Shown: positions 25,009 through 33,374, counted from the first letter of the stretch. The stretch is DNA of 64,000 nt from Kitasatospora terrestris (GCF_039542905.1 NZ_BAABIS010000001.1:6386001-6450000), one strand, 5' to 3'. Numbers and translations: made by a program. The notes: generated by a model not told the origin, from the sequence alone.

Positions 25009-26106
25009 GTGACCAGCCCCACCGGCGGCGGCCGCCCCGCGGTCCTGCCCAACCTGCTGGGCCTCGGCCCGCGCGCCGAACGCCGCCGCCGCGCCCTGCC
25101 CGCCAGCGTCCTGCGACTGCCCACCATCGGCGTCGACATCGGGGGCACCAAGGTCGTCGCCGGCGTGGTCGACGGCGAGGGCCGGGTGCTCGACAGCGTC
25201 CGCACCGAGACCCCCCACAAGAGCAAGAGCCCCAAGGTCGTCGAGGACGTCATCGTCGACCTGGTCCTCCAGCTCGCCGACAAGCACGACGTCCACGCGG
25301 TCGGCGTCGGCGCCGCCGGCTGGGTCGACGCCGACCGCTCCACGGTGCTCTTCGCCCCCCACCTCAACTGGCGGGGCGAACCCCTCCGGGACGCGCTCAG
25401 CGCCCGGCTGCGCTTCCCCGTGGTGGTCGAGAACGACGCCAACGCCGCCGCCTGGGCCGAGTGGCGCTTCGGTGCCGGCCGCGGCGAGGACCACATGGTG
25501 ATGATCACGCTCGGCACCGGGATCGGCGGCGCCGTCGTCCGCGACGGGTACGTCGACCGGGGCAAGTACGGGCTGGCCGGCGAGTTCGGCCACATGCAGG
25601 TGGTGCCCGGCGGGCACCGCTGCCCGTGCGGCAACCGGGGCTGCTGGGAGCAGTACTCCTCCGGCAACGCGCTGGTCCGCGAGGCCCGCGAGCTCGCCGT
25701 CGAGGAGTCGCCCGTCGTCCAGCCGCTGCTCGCCCGGGCCGGCGGCAGCCCGGAGGCGATCACCGGTCCGCTGGTCACCCAGGCCGCGCGGGACGGCGAC
25801 GCGGTCGCGGTCGAGCTGCTCTACGAGGTCGGCCGGTGGCTCGGCGTCGGGATCGCCAACCTCGCCGCCGCCCTCGACCCGGGGCGGTTCGTGATCGGCG
25901 GCGGCGTCTCCGAGGCCGGCGACCTGCTGCTGGGCCCCGCCCGGGACGCCTTCGCCCGCACCCTCACCGGCCGCGGCTTCCGTCCCGAGGCGGGCATCGT
26001 GCACGCCGCCCTCGGCAACGAGGCCGGCCTGGTCGGCGCCGCCGACCTGGCCCGGCAGGTCGCCCGCCGCTTCCGCACCATCAAGCGCCACCGCACCCGG
26101 CAGTAG
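25009..26106 (+). CDS. ROK family glucokinase-like sugar kinase
   Basis: A 365-residue protein with an extra basic N-terminus of about 35 residues and a standard ROK kinase: phosphate loop IGVDIGGTK (about 39-47), ENDANAAAWAEW (about 144-155), TLGTGIGGA, and the zinc motif H-x9-CPCGNRGCWEQYSSG (about 198-222). This zinc motif and EQYSSG are typical of actinobacterial glucokinases such as GlkA. It should phosphorylate glucose or a related hexose in the cytoplasm; as a possible paralogue, a different sugar cannot be excluded. GTG 25009 has AAGGAGC upstream. Confidence 0.82.
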   Translation: MTSPTGGGRPAVLPNLLGLGPRAERRRRALPASVLRLPTIGVDIGGTKVVAGVVDGEGRVLDSVRTETPHKSKSPKVVEDVIVDLVLQLADKHDVHAVGVGAAGWVDADRSTVLFAPHLNWRGEPLRDALSARLRFPVVVENDANAAAWAEWRFGAGRGEDHMVMITLGTGIGGAVVRDGYVDRGKYGLAGEFGHMQVVPGGHRCPCGNRGCWEQYSSGNALVREARELAVEESPVVQPLLARAGGSPEAITGPLVTQAARDGDAVAVELLYEVGRWLGVGIANLAAALDPGRFVIGGGVSEAGDLLLGPARDAFARTLTGRGFRPEAGIVHAALGNEAGLVGAADLARQVARRFRTIKRHRTRQ

Positions 26107-26126
26107 GGCCGGCCGGGCCCGGGGCG

Positions 26127-26702
26127 CTACTGCCGGGCGGCCAGCAGCAGCCCGGAGGACCAGTTCATCCGGACGGTGCGGAAGTCCGGGCGGGAGAGCA
26201 GGTCGACGACCAGCTTGTCGACCGCCGCCTGGTGGCCGTCGGGCCAGCCGGGCTGCGGGAGCAGGTCGTCGACCACGTAGAGGCCGCCCGGGGCGACCAG
26301 CGCCAGGGCGTGGTCCAGGTGGGTGAACTTGCCCGGCCGGGTGTCGGCGAAGACGAGGTCGAAGGGCTCGCCCGCGTACGTCTCCAGCCAGGCCCCGCCG
26401 TCACCCGCGACGAACTCGACCCGCGGGTCCCCGGTGAACGCCTGCCGGGCGACGGCCTGCAGGGTGTCGTCCAGCTCCACGGTGACCAGCGTCGCGCCGG
26501 CGTCCATCCCGCTGAGCAGCCAGGCGGCGCCCTCCCCGATGCCGGTGCCGAGCTCGAGGATCCGTCCGCCGGGCCGGGCGGCCGCCAGGGTGGCCAGCAG
26601 CGAACCGGTCCGCTCCTCGCAGGAGAGGGTGAAGCCCGACGGTTCGGCGGCCCGCCGCAGCGCGGTGAGGACGGCGGGACGGTGCGTGACGGTGTCATCC
26701 AT
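26127..26702 (-). CDS. O-methyltransferase-like SAM-dependent methyltransferase
   Basis: A 191-residue class I methyltransferase. Motif I is ILELGTGIGEGAAWL (about 47-61), followed by VTVELDD and DLVFADTRPGKF (about 115-126), as in the small catechol/caffeoyl-CoA type O-methyltransferases. It is slightly shorter than that family's usual 210-220 residues and lacks an obvious metal-binding Asp/Asn set, so the substrate is uncertain. It converges with the ROK kinase gene. Confidence 0.75.
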   Translation of the reverse strand: MDDTVTHRPAVLTALRRAAEPSGFTLSCEERTGSLLATLAAARPGGRILELGTGIGEGAAWLLSGMDAGATLVTVELDDTLQAVARQAFTGDPRVEFVAGDGGAWLETYAGEPFDLVFADTRPGKFTHLDHALALVAPGGLYVVDDLLPQPGWPDGHQAAVDKLVVDLLSRPDFRTVRMNWSSGLLLAARQ

Positions 26703-26842
26703 GCGCGAATTGTGATCACTGCCGGTGGTCTCCGCCACGGCTTATCGGGTCCGGCCGGACACTTCGTCAGGTCGACGCCCTGTTGTCCGGTCCGCGTCGG
26801 CTGTGGGACAACGGTGAACTGACGCCGAATCAGGAGGCTCGC

Positions 26843-28630
26843 ATGCGGTCACCGGCCGGACTCTTTCCGACGCTCCTTCTCGCCACCGGTCTCTTCTGTC
26901 TCACCGCCGTCCCCGCCCAGGCGGCGCCGGGCGCCCCGCCCAAAGCGCCCGAGGCGGTGGGCTACGGCGGCGCGGTGGCCAGCGTCGACGCAGACGCCAC
27001 CGCCGCCGGGATCGAGGTGCTGCGCCGCGGCGGCAACGCGGTCGACGCTGCGGTGGCGACCGCCGCGGCGCTCGGGGTCACCGAGCCGTACTCGACCGGC
27101 ATCGGCGGCGGCGGCTTCCTCGTCCACTACGACGCCCGCACCCACCGGGTCTCCACCCTGGACGGCCGGGAGACCGCCTCCCGCACCGCCGACCAGGGCC
27201 TGTTCCTGGAGAACGGCGCCCCGCTGCCCTTCGCCGACGCCGTGACCAGCGGCCTGTCCGTGGGCGTCCCCGGCACCGCGGCCACCTGGGAGCAGGCGCT
27301 GCGGCTGTGGGGCACCCGGTCCCTCGCCGAGGTGCTGCGCCCCGCCGAGCGGATCGCCGAGCGCGGCTTCACCGTGGACCAGACGTTCTACGACCAGACG
27401 GCGGCCAACCAGGCCCGTTTCCAGGACTTCCCCGCCACCCGGGAGCTCTTCCTGCCCGGCGGCCGGCCGCCCGCCGTCGGCTCGACCCTGCGCAACCCGG
27501 ACCTGGCCGCCACCTACCGGGAGCTCGGCCGGCGCGGCACGGACGCGCTGTACCGGGGCCCGATCGGCGCGGACGTGGTGCGCACCCTGCAGCACCCGCC
27601 GGTCGACCCCGCCTCCGGGCGCAACGCCCGGCCCGGCCGGGTGGACGCCGCCGACCTCGCCGCGTACCGGGTGATCCGCCGGGAGCCGACCAGGGTCGGG
27701 TACCGGGGGTACGACGTCTACTCGATGGCGCCGGCCTCCTCCGGCGGCACCACCGTCGGCGAGGCGCTCGGCATCCTCTCCCAGCGGCCCGAGCCCGCCG
27801 ACCCGACCGCCTCGCTCCACCGCTACCTGGACGCGAGCCGGATCGCCTTCGCCGACCGCAACCGCTGGGTCGGCGACCCGGCGTTCAGCGACGTCCCGAC
27901 GGCCGGGCTGCTCTCGCCCGCCTTCGCCGCGGCCCGCTCCTGCCTGCTCGACCCCGGCCGCGCGCTGACCAGTCCGGTCGCCCCCGGCGACCCGGCCCAC
28001 CCGGCCGCCTGCGCCGCCTCCGGGCCGGCCGCGCCGGAGCCGTACGAGGGCCTGTCCACCAGCCACCTGACGGTCGCCGACCGCTGGGGCAACGTCGTCT
28101 CGTACACGCTGACCATCGAGCAGACCGGCGGCAGCGGCATCACCGTCCCCGGGCGGGGCTTCCTGCTCAACAACGAGCTGACGGACTTCTCCTTCACCCC
28201 GGTCGTCCCGGGCACCCCCGACCCGAACCTGCCCGGCCCCGGCAAGCGCCCGCGCTCCTCGCTGTCGCCGACCGTCGTGCTGCGCGACGGGAAGCCGGTG
28301 CTCGCGGCCGGCTCGCCCGGCGGGGCGACCATCATCACCACCGTGCTCCAGGTGCTGACCAACCGGCTCGACCGCGGCATGACGCTGGAGCAGGCGATCG
28401 CGGCGCCGCGCGCCAGCCAGCGCAACACCGCCGCCACCCAGGCCGAACCCGGCTTCCTCGCGCTGCCCGAGCGGGCCCGGCTGGAGGCGCTCGGCCACGT
28501 GTTCACCCCGGTCGCCGAGATCGGCGCCGCGACGGGTGTGGAACGGCTGCCCGACGGCCGCTGGCTGGCCGCCGCCGAACCGGCCCGGCGCGGCGGCGGG
28601 GCGGCCGCGGTGGTGCATCCGGCGGGCTGA
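26843..28630 (+). CDS. ggt: Secreted gamma-glutamyltransferase
   Basis: A 595-residue precursor with an N-terminal signal peptide (cleavage probably after VPAQA, about residue 24). It has the large-subunit pattern VASVDADATAAGIEVLRRGGNAVDAAVAT and GIGGGGFLV, and the autoprocessing site at Thr406 (STSHLTVAD, compare TTHYSVVD of E. coli), which becomes the nucleophile. The small subunit keeps GSGITVPGRGFLLNNE and PGKRPRSSLSPT. The enzyme cleaves glutathione and other gamma-glutamyl compounds outside the cell. ATG 26843 follows AGGAGG; an upstream ATG would lack a signal peptide at the N-terminus. Confidence 0.9.
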   Translation: MRSPAGLFPTLLLATGLFCLTAVPAQAAPGAPPKAPEAVGYGGAVASVDADATAAGIEVLRRGGNAVDAAVATAAALGVTEPYSTGIGGGGFLVHYDARTHRVSTLDGRETASRTADQGLFLENGAPLPFADAVTSGLSVGVPGTAATWEQALRLWGTRSLAEVLRPAERIAERGFTVDQTFYDQTAANQARFQDFPATRELFLPGGRPPAVGSTLRNPDLAATYRELGRRGTDALYRGPIGADVVRTLQHPPVDPASGRNARPGRVDAADLAAYRVIRREPTRVGYRGYDVYSMAPASSGGTTVGEALGILSQRPEPADPTASLHRYLDASRIAFADRNRWVGDPAFSDVPTAGLLSPAFAAARSCLLDPGRALTSPVAPGDPAHPAACAASGPAAPEPYEGLSTSHLTVADRWGNVVSYTLTIEQTGGSGITVPGRGFLLNNELTDFSFTPVVPGTPDPNLPGPGKRPRSSLSPTVVLRDGKPVLAAGSPGGATIITTVLQVLTNRLDRGMTLEQAIAAPRASQRNTAATQAEPGFLALPERARLEALGHVFTPVAEIGAATGVERLPDGRWLAAAEPARRGGGAAAVVHPAG

Positions 28631-28732
28631 GACCACCGCTCCCCGGCCGTGTCGGTGCCGGGCGGTATGTTCGGGGTGGGCGTGCCTTCGGGTCGCGCCT
28701 GCCCCGTCCACCGCCTGGGAAGGCCGCCCGCC

Positions 28733-29536
28733 GTGACCGTCCGCATCGCCACCTGGAACATCAACTCCGTCACCGCCCGGCTGCCCAAACTCCTGGAGTG
28801 GCTGGAGAGCGCCGCGCCCGACGTGCTCTGCCTCCAGGAGCTCAAGTGCTCCACCGACGCGTTCCCGTACGACGCCGTCGCCGAGCTCGGGTACCGCACC
28901 GAGGCCCACGGCACCGGCCGGTGGAACGGCGTCGCCATCCTCTCCAAGCTCGGCTTCGAGGACGTCGTCCGCGACCTGCCCGACCAGCCCGGCTTCCTCG
29001 CCGACGACGCGATGCTCCCCGTCGTCGAGCCGCGCGCCATCGGCGCCACCTGCGGCCCGGTCCGGGTCTGGTCGGTGTACGTGCCCAACGGCCGCGAGGT
29101 CGACCACGCGCACTACGCCTACAAGCTCCAGTGGCTGGAGACCCTGCGGGACGTGATCCGCGAGGACGCCGCGGGCGCCCGCCCGTTCGCCGTCCTCGGC
29201 GACTTCAACGTCGCCCCGACCGACGAGGACGTCTTCGACGTCGCCGCCTTCGAGGGCCTGACCCACGTGACCGCCCCCGAGCGCGCCGCCCTCACCGCCC
29301 TGCAGGAGGCCGGCCTCCAGGACGTCCTGCCGCGCCCGCTCAAGTACGACCGCCCCTACACCTACTGGGACTACCGCCAGCTGGCCTTCCCGAAGAACCG
29401 AGGCATGCGGATCGACCTCACCTACGGCAACAAGGCCTTCGCCGACGCCGTGACCGACAGCTACGTCGACCGCGAGGCCCGCAAGGGCAAGGGCACCTCC
29501 GACCACGCTCCGGTCGTCACCGACCTGGAGCTGTAG
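28733..29536 (+). CDS. xthA: Exodeoxyribonuclease III (AP endonuclease)
   Basis: A 267-residue endonuclease/exonuclease/phosphatase-fold protein with all Xth motifs in order: RIATWNINSV (start), LCLQELK (about 35-41, metal-binding Glu), VYVPNGRE, GDFNVAPTD (about 152-160), RIDLTYG and GTSDHAPVV (C-terminal Asp-His pair). It repairs abasic sites and removes 3' blocks from DNA. GTG 28733 starts just before the first strand and has GGGAAGG upstream; the frame is open further upstream without family similarity. Confidence 0.92.
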   Translation: MTVRIATWNINSVTARLPKLLEWLESAAPDVLCLQELKCSTDAFPYDAVAELGYRTEAHGTGRWNGVAILSKLGFEDVVRDLPDQPGFLADDAMLPVVEPRAIGATCGPVRVWSVYVPNGREVDHAHYAYKLQWLETLRDVIREDAAGARPFAVLGDFNVAPTDEDVFDVAAFEGLTHVTAPERAALTALQEAGLQDVLPRPLKYDRPYTYWDYRQLAFPKNRGMRIDLTYGNKAFADAVTDSYVDREARKGKGTSDHAPVVTDLEL

Positions 29537-29684
29537 TCACGCTGCGTGAATGGAACGTCTCGAACGGCCTTGCCCATTGGCCGTACGGGTGGGCGCCGCC
29601 TAGCGTCTTCGGTAACCGGTTGTAGCGGATCGATCACGCGGACGACAGCGTCCCCCGCTGCACCGGAGAACCGGAGGTACCGGC

Positions 29685-30254
29685 ATGCGCCGCACGCGTA
29701 CGGCCGCAGCCGCCCTGCTGGGCGCGACCGCCCTGCTCGGGCTCACCGCCGCCGCGACCACCGCCGCGTCCGCGAAGGACAGCGAGCCCGCCTGGGTCAG
29801 CCCCGCCGAGGCCGCCCCGGGCCAGTCGGTGGCGGTCAGCGTCACCTGTGACACCAGCTCGGTGAAGACCGTCACCGCCGCCTCGCAGGCGTTCGTCGGC
29901 GGCTCCGCGACCCTCACCGTCGGCCCGGACGGCAAGTACTCCGGCACCGCCAGGCTGGTCTCCAAGGAGGACCTGTCCGTCGCCCTCAGCAAGAGGTCCA
30001 CCAAGGACACCTCGTGGGGCGTCGACGGCAAGTGCCCCAACGGTGACGCCTTCGTCGGCGCGGTCGCCGTCTCCGGCACCGGCGGCGCGGGCGGGGCCGG
30101 CGAGTGGGCCGCCGGCCACGACACCCCGCACGGCGGCGTCGACACCGGCGTCGGCGGGTCGATCGCCACCGACGGCCGCCAGCTCGCCGCCGGCGGAGCA
30201 CTGGTGGTCGCGGGCATCGGCGGCTTCTGGCTGCTGCGACGGCGCGAGGCCTGA
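29685..30254 (+). CDS. Secreted, C-terminally membrane-anchored surface protein
   Basis: A 189-residue protein with a signal peptide (cleavage probably after ASAKDS or TAASA, about residue 30), an Ig-like domain of about 90 residues with two Cys (CDTSS and KCPNG) that may form a disulphide, a Gly-rich linker and a C-terminal helix ending LLRRREA. There is no LPXTG-type sorting motif, so it should be anchored by the helix. A good GGAGG site precedes the ATG. Function is unknown; similar small surface proteins are common in Streptomyces. Confidence 0.7.
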   Translation: MRRTRTAAAALLGATALLGLTAAATTAASAKDSEPAWVSPAEAAPGQSVAVSVTCDTSSVKTVTAASQAFVGGSATLTVGPDGKYSGTARLVSKEDLSVALSKRSTKDTSWGVDGKCPNGDAFVGAVAVSGTGGAGGAGEWAAGHDTPHGGVDTGVGGSIATDGRQLAAGGALVVAGIGGFWLLRRREA

Positions 30255-30269
30255 GAGCGGCGGGCAATC

Positions 30270-30353
30270 GCAGAAGGGGCGCGAGGAACTGCGCGCCCAG
30301 CCGCGCACTACGCAGTCGCCGGCTGGGTGCTCAGCTCCTCGCGCCCCTTCTGC
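30270..30353. repeat. 84-nt hairpin repeat, probable bidirectional terminator
   Basis: GCAGAAGGGGCGCGAGGAAC at 30270-30289 pairs with 30334-30353 with one mismatch. An inner stem CCCAGCCG/CGGCTGGG closes the loop further. The right arm lies in the lysoplasmalogenase 3' end and encodes its C-terminal residues. The GGGGCGCGnGGAACTGCGCG core is of the type scattered in Streptomyces intergenic DNA. It separates two convergent genes. Confidence 0.75.
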
Positions 30354-30994
30354 GCGTTCGCCGTCAGCCCGGTGGCGAGGAGGTACTGGGCCGCGATGTA
30401 GGTCGCCATGATCAGGAAGTTCTGGGCCGGGAGCGGGGTCCAGCCCGCCAGGCGGGTCGCGATCAGGGTGTCCGAGAGCAGGAACAGCGCGCCGCCGGCG
30501 CCGGTGCGCAGGCCGAGGCCGGCGGAGGTGACGGCGGTCGAGGCGAGCAGCAGGCTGTACGCGGCCACGGGGATCTGGAGGCCGCCGAGCCCCGGCCACA
30601 ACCGGCTGATCAGGGTGGCCCAGGCGGTGGCGTACGCGGCCGCCGTGAGCAGCGTCCGGCGCCGCTCGTCCAGCGCGCCCCGCTGGACGAACATCGTCAC
30701 GTAGCAGACGTGCGCCGCCGCGAACGATCCCATGCCGGCCAGGAACGCGGTGTCCCCGCCGACCTGCAGCAGCACGTCACCGGCGGCGCCGGCGAGCAGC
30801 GCGGGCGCCAGCAGCTTGGGCGCGCCGGGCTTCGCGGCCAGCGTCTGCGCGGCGAGCAGCGGCATCAGCGCGGGCTTGGTGGCGTGCTGCAGCGCGGTGG
30901 CGCCGGTGGCGATGGCGCCGAGGTGGGCGACCGAGGTGGCGGCGAAGGCGCCGAGCAGCCCGCGGGCGGCCTTGAGGCGGCGGGTGGGGTTCAT
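30308..30994 (-). CDS. Lysoplasmalogenase (YhhN/TMEM86 family)
   Basis: A 228-residue membrane protein with about seven to eight hydrophobic segments. It has the YhhN family features: KPALMPLLA in the second segment, GDVLLQVGGDTAFLAGMGSFAAAHVCY in the middle (conserved Gly-Asp pairs) and LFLLSDTLIA late. Such enzymes hydrolyse the vinyl-ether bond of lysoplasmalogens; activity here is inferred from the family. The C-terminal residues (QKGREELSTQ) are encoded by the hairpin repeat, so the original end may have been altered by repeat insertion. Confidence 0.82.
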   Translation of the reverse strand: MNPTRRLKAARGLLGAFAATSVAHLGAIATGATALQHATKPALMPLLAAQTLAAKPGAPKLLAPALLAGAAGDVLLQVGGDTAFLAGMGSFAAAHVCYVTMFVQRGALDERRRTLLTAAAYATAWATLISRLWPGLGGLQIPVAAYSLLLASTAVTSAGLGLRTGAGGALFLLSDTLIATRLAGWTPLPAQNFLIMATYIAAQYLLATGLTANAQKGREELSTQPATA

Positions 30995-31009
30995 GCGGTG
31001 GTGCCCTCC

Positions 31010-31290
31010 GGGCGGTCGGTGCGGACGGGCTGCCGGCCGGGCCCACGGCGAGGCGGCGGAGCCGGTCACCCCAGGTCCGGGCCTCGGCGAGGTCCCGGGC
31101 GATCGGGGCGTACTCGTGAGTAGCGACCCGGAGGGGATTGTAGGTGCCGGTGTTCTCGGTCGGGACGTGGACGGGGCGCATGCCGAGACCGGTCGCGGTG
31201 TCCCGCGGGGCGCAGCCCTGCCCGTCCCCGTCGGGGTGGAAGCGGTACGAGACCGGTTCCGCGACGGTGAGGCCCGTGGGCAAGGGTCCG
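31010..31290 (-). pseudogene. Probable 3' remnant of a sterol desaturase/fatty acid hydroxylase gene
   Basis: On the minus strand a block reads VSYRFHPDGDGQG, then VHVPTENTGTYNPLRVATHEY and ARDLAEARTWGDRLRRLAVG. The NPLRVATHEY and ARTWGDRLRR segments resemble the C-terminal end of sterol-desaturase-family proteins, which close with 'NPLRv..hEy.ai.rDv..ArtwrdRlr'. There is no upstream part with the HxxHH metal motifs: the frame upstream is antisense to the JetA/JetB-like gene. The frame also runs past the expected end into the lysoplasmalogenase gene. It is read as a truncated, inactive piece. Assignment is from memory of the family and is moderate. Confidence 0.4.
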
Positions 31291-31345
31291 GCCGAAATCC
31301 CCACCGCCCCGCCGGATCCCGGGACGGGGCGGTCCGACCACCCCT

Positions 31346-31351
31346 TAGGCT
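31346..31351 (+). promoter_or_regulatory. Candidate -10 box TAGGCT, possibly leaderless transcript
   Basis: TAGGCT lies 10 bp before ATG 31362. If used, transcription would start at or next to the start codon, giving a leaderless or nearly leaderless mRNA. A convincing -35 box was not found. Confidence 0.3.
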
Positions 31352-31361
31352 GGGGGACGAC

Positions 31362-32771
31362 ATGGAGCGGCACGAGTACGCGACCGGCGCCGGGGAGGCG
31401 CCCGGTGGCACGGGGATCGGGCGCGCGGGCGGGGCGGGGCGGCTCCTCGCCCCTGCGCGCACCGGCCTGTACCCGTGCGCCGAGCGGCTCGCCGACCGCT
31501 TCGCCCAGGCGCCGCCCGAGGACGCCGACGCGCTCTACGCCGCCGTCTTCGGCCTGTACGGCGCCCGCCACCTCGGCGGGGCGCCGGGGCCCTCCTGCGC
31601 GGACTCGCCCGACACCAGCTGGTGGCACGGACCGACCGCGCACCCCGCCTCGCTGCGGACCCGCCCGGCCGGTTACCGGCGGAGCCGCCGTGACGGTGCC
31701 GGCCCGGTCGAACCGCGCGGCACCGCGGCGGGCGGACGCCACCGCAAACCCGAGCGCGCGCCCGCGGCCGACCAGCCCGAGACCGCCGCCGAACGCCGGG
31801 CCGCCGCCCGCCTGCTGCTCGCCCAGCCTCTGGTCACCGCCGGCGGACCGCACGGCGCCGGGTTCCCGCTGATACGCCGGCACGCGGGCTGGCTCACCGC
31901 CCGCTTCCGCGAGCTGCTCGGCTACTCGCTCGCGGTCGGCCCGACGTACGCGCGGCTGCGCAAGGCCCCGCTGCCGGGGCGCGGACTGCCCGGCTTCGAG
32001 CCCGCCGGGTACGCCGAACTCGCCCTCGCGCTCGCCGGACTGGCCGAGGGGCGGGAGGTCGCCGCGTTCCGCCCCGAGGTGCGCCGGGTGCTGACGGAGT
32101 GGCAGGTCCTCGACGCGGACGGCGAGGCGGACCGCGAGCTCGCCGTCGCGCTCGCGCCGCAGGCCGAACCGACCTCGGCCGGGCCGCAACTGGCGGTCCG
32201 ACGGCTGCTGGTCGAGACGCCGGTGGTGCTGCTCGACGAGCTGGCGCCCGACGAGCGGAGCTGGCTGGTCGGACGGCAGCGGGCGGAGACGGAGCTGTTC
32301 GCGGACTTCCTCGGGTTGGAAGCGGAGATCCGCGCCGAGGGCGTCGCCCTGCTCGACCCGGCGGACGAGCTGACCGACCTCGCGCTGCCCGGCACCGGGA
32401 CGCTGCCGCAGGCGGCACTGCTGCTGGTCGAGCGGCTGGTGGAGGAGCTGCGACCGCTGCCCGAGGAGGCCGCGCCGCCCGCCGTGCTGGTGCCCGACGC
32501 GCTGATAGACGGCGCGCTCGGCGACATCACCGACGAGCACGGCCTGCGGGAGGGCTGGGAGCCGGGCTACCTGGCGGACCTGACCGCGTTCCGGCGCGAC
32601 GCGCTCGACCTGCTGCACCGGATGGGTCTGATCGCGCCGGCCGGCCGCAACTGGGTCCTGCGGGCCCCCGCCGCCCGGTACGCGCCGCAGGCCGAGCTCC
32701 ACCCGGCCCCCGGCTCCGGCCGCCACTCCCGGCCCCCGGCCGCACCGCCCCGCCGGCGCCGCCCGGCCTGA
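31362..32771 (+). CDS. Orphan Wadjet type III-like protein: TIGR02677 (JetA) C-terminal fragment joined to TIGR02678 (JetB)
   Basis: One frame of 469 residues. Residues about 25-105 (ALYAAVFGLYGARHLGG, PDTSWWHGP, SLRTRPAG) match the C-terminal part of TIGR02677/DUF2397. From about 150 on (ERRAAARLLLAQPLVTAGGP, LLGYSLAVGPTYARLRKAP, VETPVVLLDELAPDERSWL, RAEGVALLDPADELTDL, GTGTLPQAALLLVERL) it matches TIGR02678. In type III Wadjet anti-plasmid systems these are JetA (kleisin) and JetB (KITE subunit), encoded beside an SMC protein (JetC, TIGR02680) and a nuclease (JetD, TIGR02679). Neither partner gene is here. The JetA part lacks its N-terminus, and the JetB middle looks about 50 residues short. 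Codon usage remains coding-like, so it may still be expressed, but it is most simply a decayed, fused remnant. Confidence 0.65.
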   Translation: MERHEYATGAGEAPGGTGIGRAGGAGRLLAPARTGLYPCAERLADRFAQAPPEDADALYAAVFGLYGARHLGGAPGPSCADSPDTSWWHGPTAHPASLRTRPAGYRRSRRDGAGPVEPRGTAAGGRHRKPERAPAADQPETAAERRAAARLLLAQPLVTAGGPHGAGFPLIRRHAGWLTARFRELLGYSLAVGPTYARLRKAPLPGRGLPGFEPAGYAELALALAGLAEGREVAAFRPEVRRVLTEWQVLDADGEADRELAVALAPQAEPTSAGPQLAVRRLLVETPVVLLDELAPDERSWLVGRQRAETELFADFLGLEAEIRAEGVALLDPADELTDLALPGTGTLPQAALLLVERLVEELRPLPEEAAPPAVLVPDALIDGALGDITDEHGLREGWEPGYLADLTAFRRDALDLLHRMGLIAPAGRNWVLRAPAARYAPQAELHPAPGSGRHSRPPAAPPRRRRPA

Positions 32772-32779
32772 CCTCGGCC

Positions 32780-32798
32780 CGGGCGGCGGGGCCGCCCG
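32780..32798. terminator. Short hairpin between convergent genes
   Basis: CGGGCGGC at 32780-32787 pairs with GCCGCCCG at 32791-32798 around GGG. It lies between the JetA/JetB-like gene and the cold-shock gene, which converge. Confidence 0.5.
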
Positions 32799-32801
32799 CG
32801 G

Positions 32802-33005
32802 TCAGATGGGGCGGACCTGCTCGGCGACGGGTCGGAACTCCTGGAGGGTCTGGTTGTACTCCACCCGCTGGCCCTCGTGGAGGATGCGGTCCTCGGTGCC
32901 GACGACGGAGTCGTAGTAGACGGCGACCTCGGGGCCGCCCTCGTCCGGGGTGATGTAGCCGTACGCGTGGTGGATGTTGAACCACTTGACGGTGCCGGTG
33001 TTCAT
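32802..33005 (-). CDS. Divergent cold-shock-domain protein
   Basis: A 67-residue protein starting MNTGTVKWFN, as CspA-type proteins do. The two RNA-binding motifs are altered: the usual KGFGFI is HAYGYI, and the usual VFVHF is VAVYY. Aromatic side chains are kept partly as Tyr, so nucleic acid binding is possible but may differ. It also carries HEGQRVEYNQ in place of the usual EGQxVxF. AAGGAGC precedes ATG 33005. Streptomyces genomes carry several normal csp genes, so this is likely a specialised paralogue. Confidence 0.82.
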   Translation of the reverse strand: MNTGTVKWFNIHHAYGYITPDEGGPEVAVYYDSVVGTEDRILHEGQRVEYNQTLQEFRPVAEQVRPI

Positions 33006-33056
33006 GGCCCGCTCCTTCCAGCTGCCGATCACAGAAAGTATCGGCCCGCGGGAGGC

Positions 33057-33251
33057 TCAGCGCGCGGCGGAGACCTCGGTGCCCTGTCGGACGGTCTCCA
33101 CGGTGGCGCCGACACCGAGGGTGCCGAGCGCGATGGAGGCGGCGACGGCGGCGCAGGCGAGCACGCGGCGGTGCCGCTTCGGCAGCGGGAAGCGCGGGCG
33201 GCCCGCGTCGGTCCGGGCGCTGGGACTGGTGTGGAGCATGGGGTCGAGCAT
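33057..33251 (-). CDS. Small secreted or anchored peptide, unknown
   Basis: A 64-residue frame with a basic N-terminal half, then a hydrophobic segment (VLACAAVAASIALGTLGVGA, about 30-49) and a short polar end. It could be a single-pass membrane peptide or a signal-peptide-bearing short product. Codon usage is coding-like. An internal ATG at codon 5 is an alternative start. No family is recognised. Confidence 0.4.
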   Translation of the reverse strand: MLDPMLHTSPSARTDAGRPRFPLPKRHRRVLACAAVAASIALGTLGVGATVETVRQGTEVSAAR

Positions 33252-33374
33252 TCCAGCCAGGTGTTAAACGGTCACGACGCGCAGGTGAAGACTGGACGGG
33301 CTGTGGGCGTCGGTCTTCCCGGGCGCCGCACGGGTGGCGTCGTGCCCGAACGGTCATCGGCGGTTGGTGCGGAT

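Larger units (their letters stand above)
31010..31361. other. 352-bp space without an intact gene
   Basis: Apart from the desaturase-like remnant on the minus strand, nothing intact is seen. Near the right end a TAGGCT hexamer (31346-31351) is a plausible -10 box for the JetA/JetB-like gene. Confidence 0.4.

Noticed and set aside
29685..30254. Sortase-anchored protein
   Set aside because: No LPXTG or LAXTG motif precedes the C-terminal helix.
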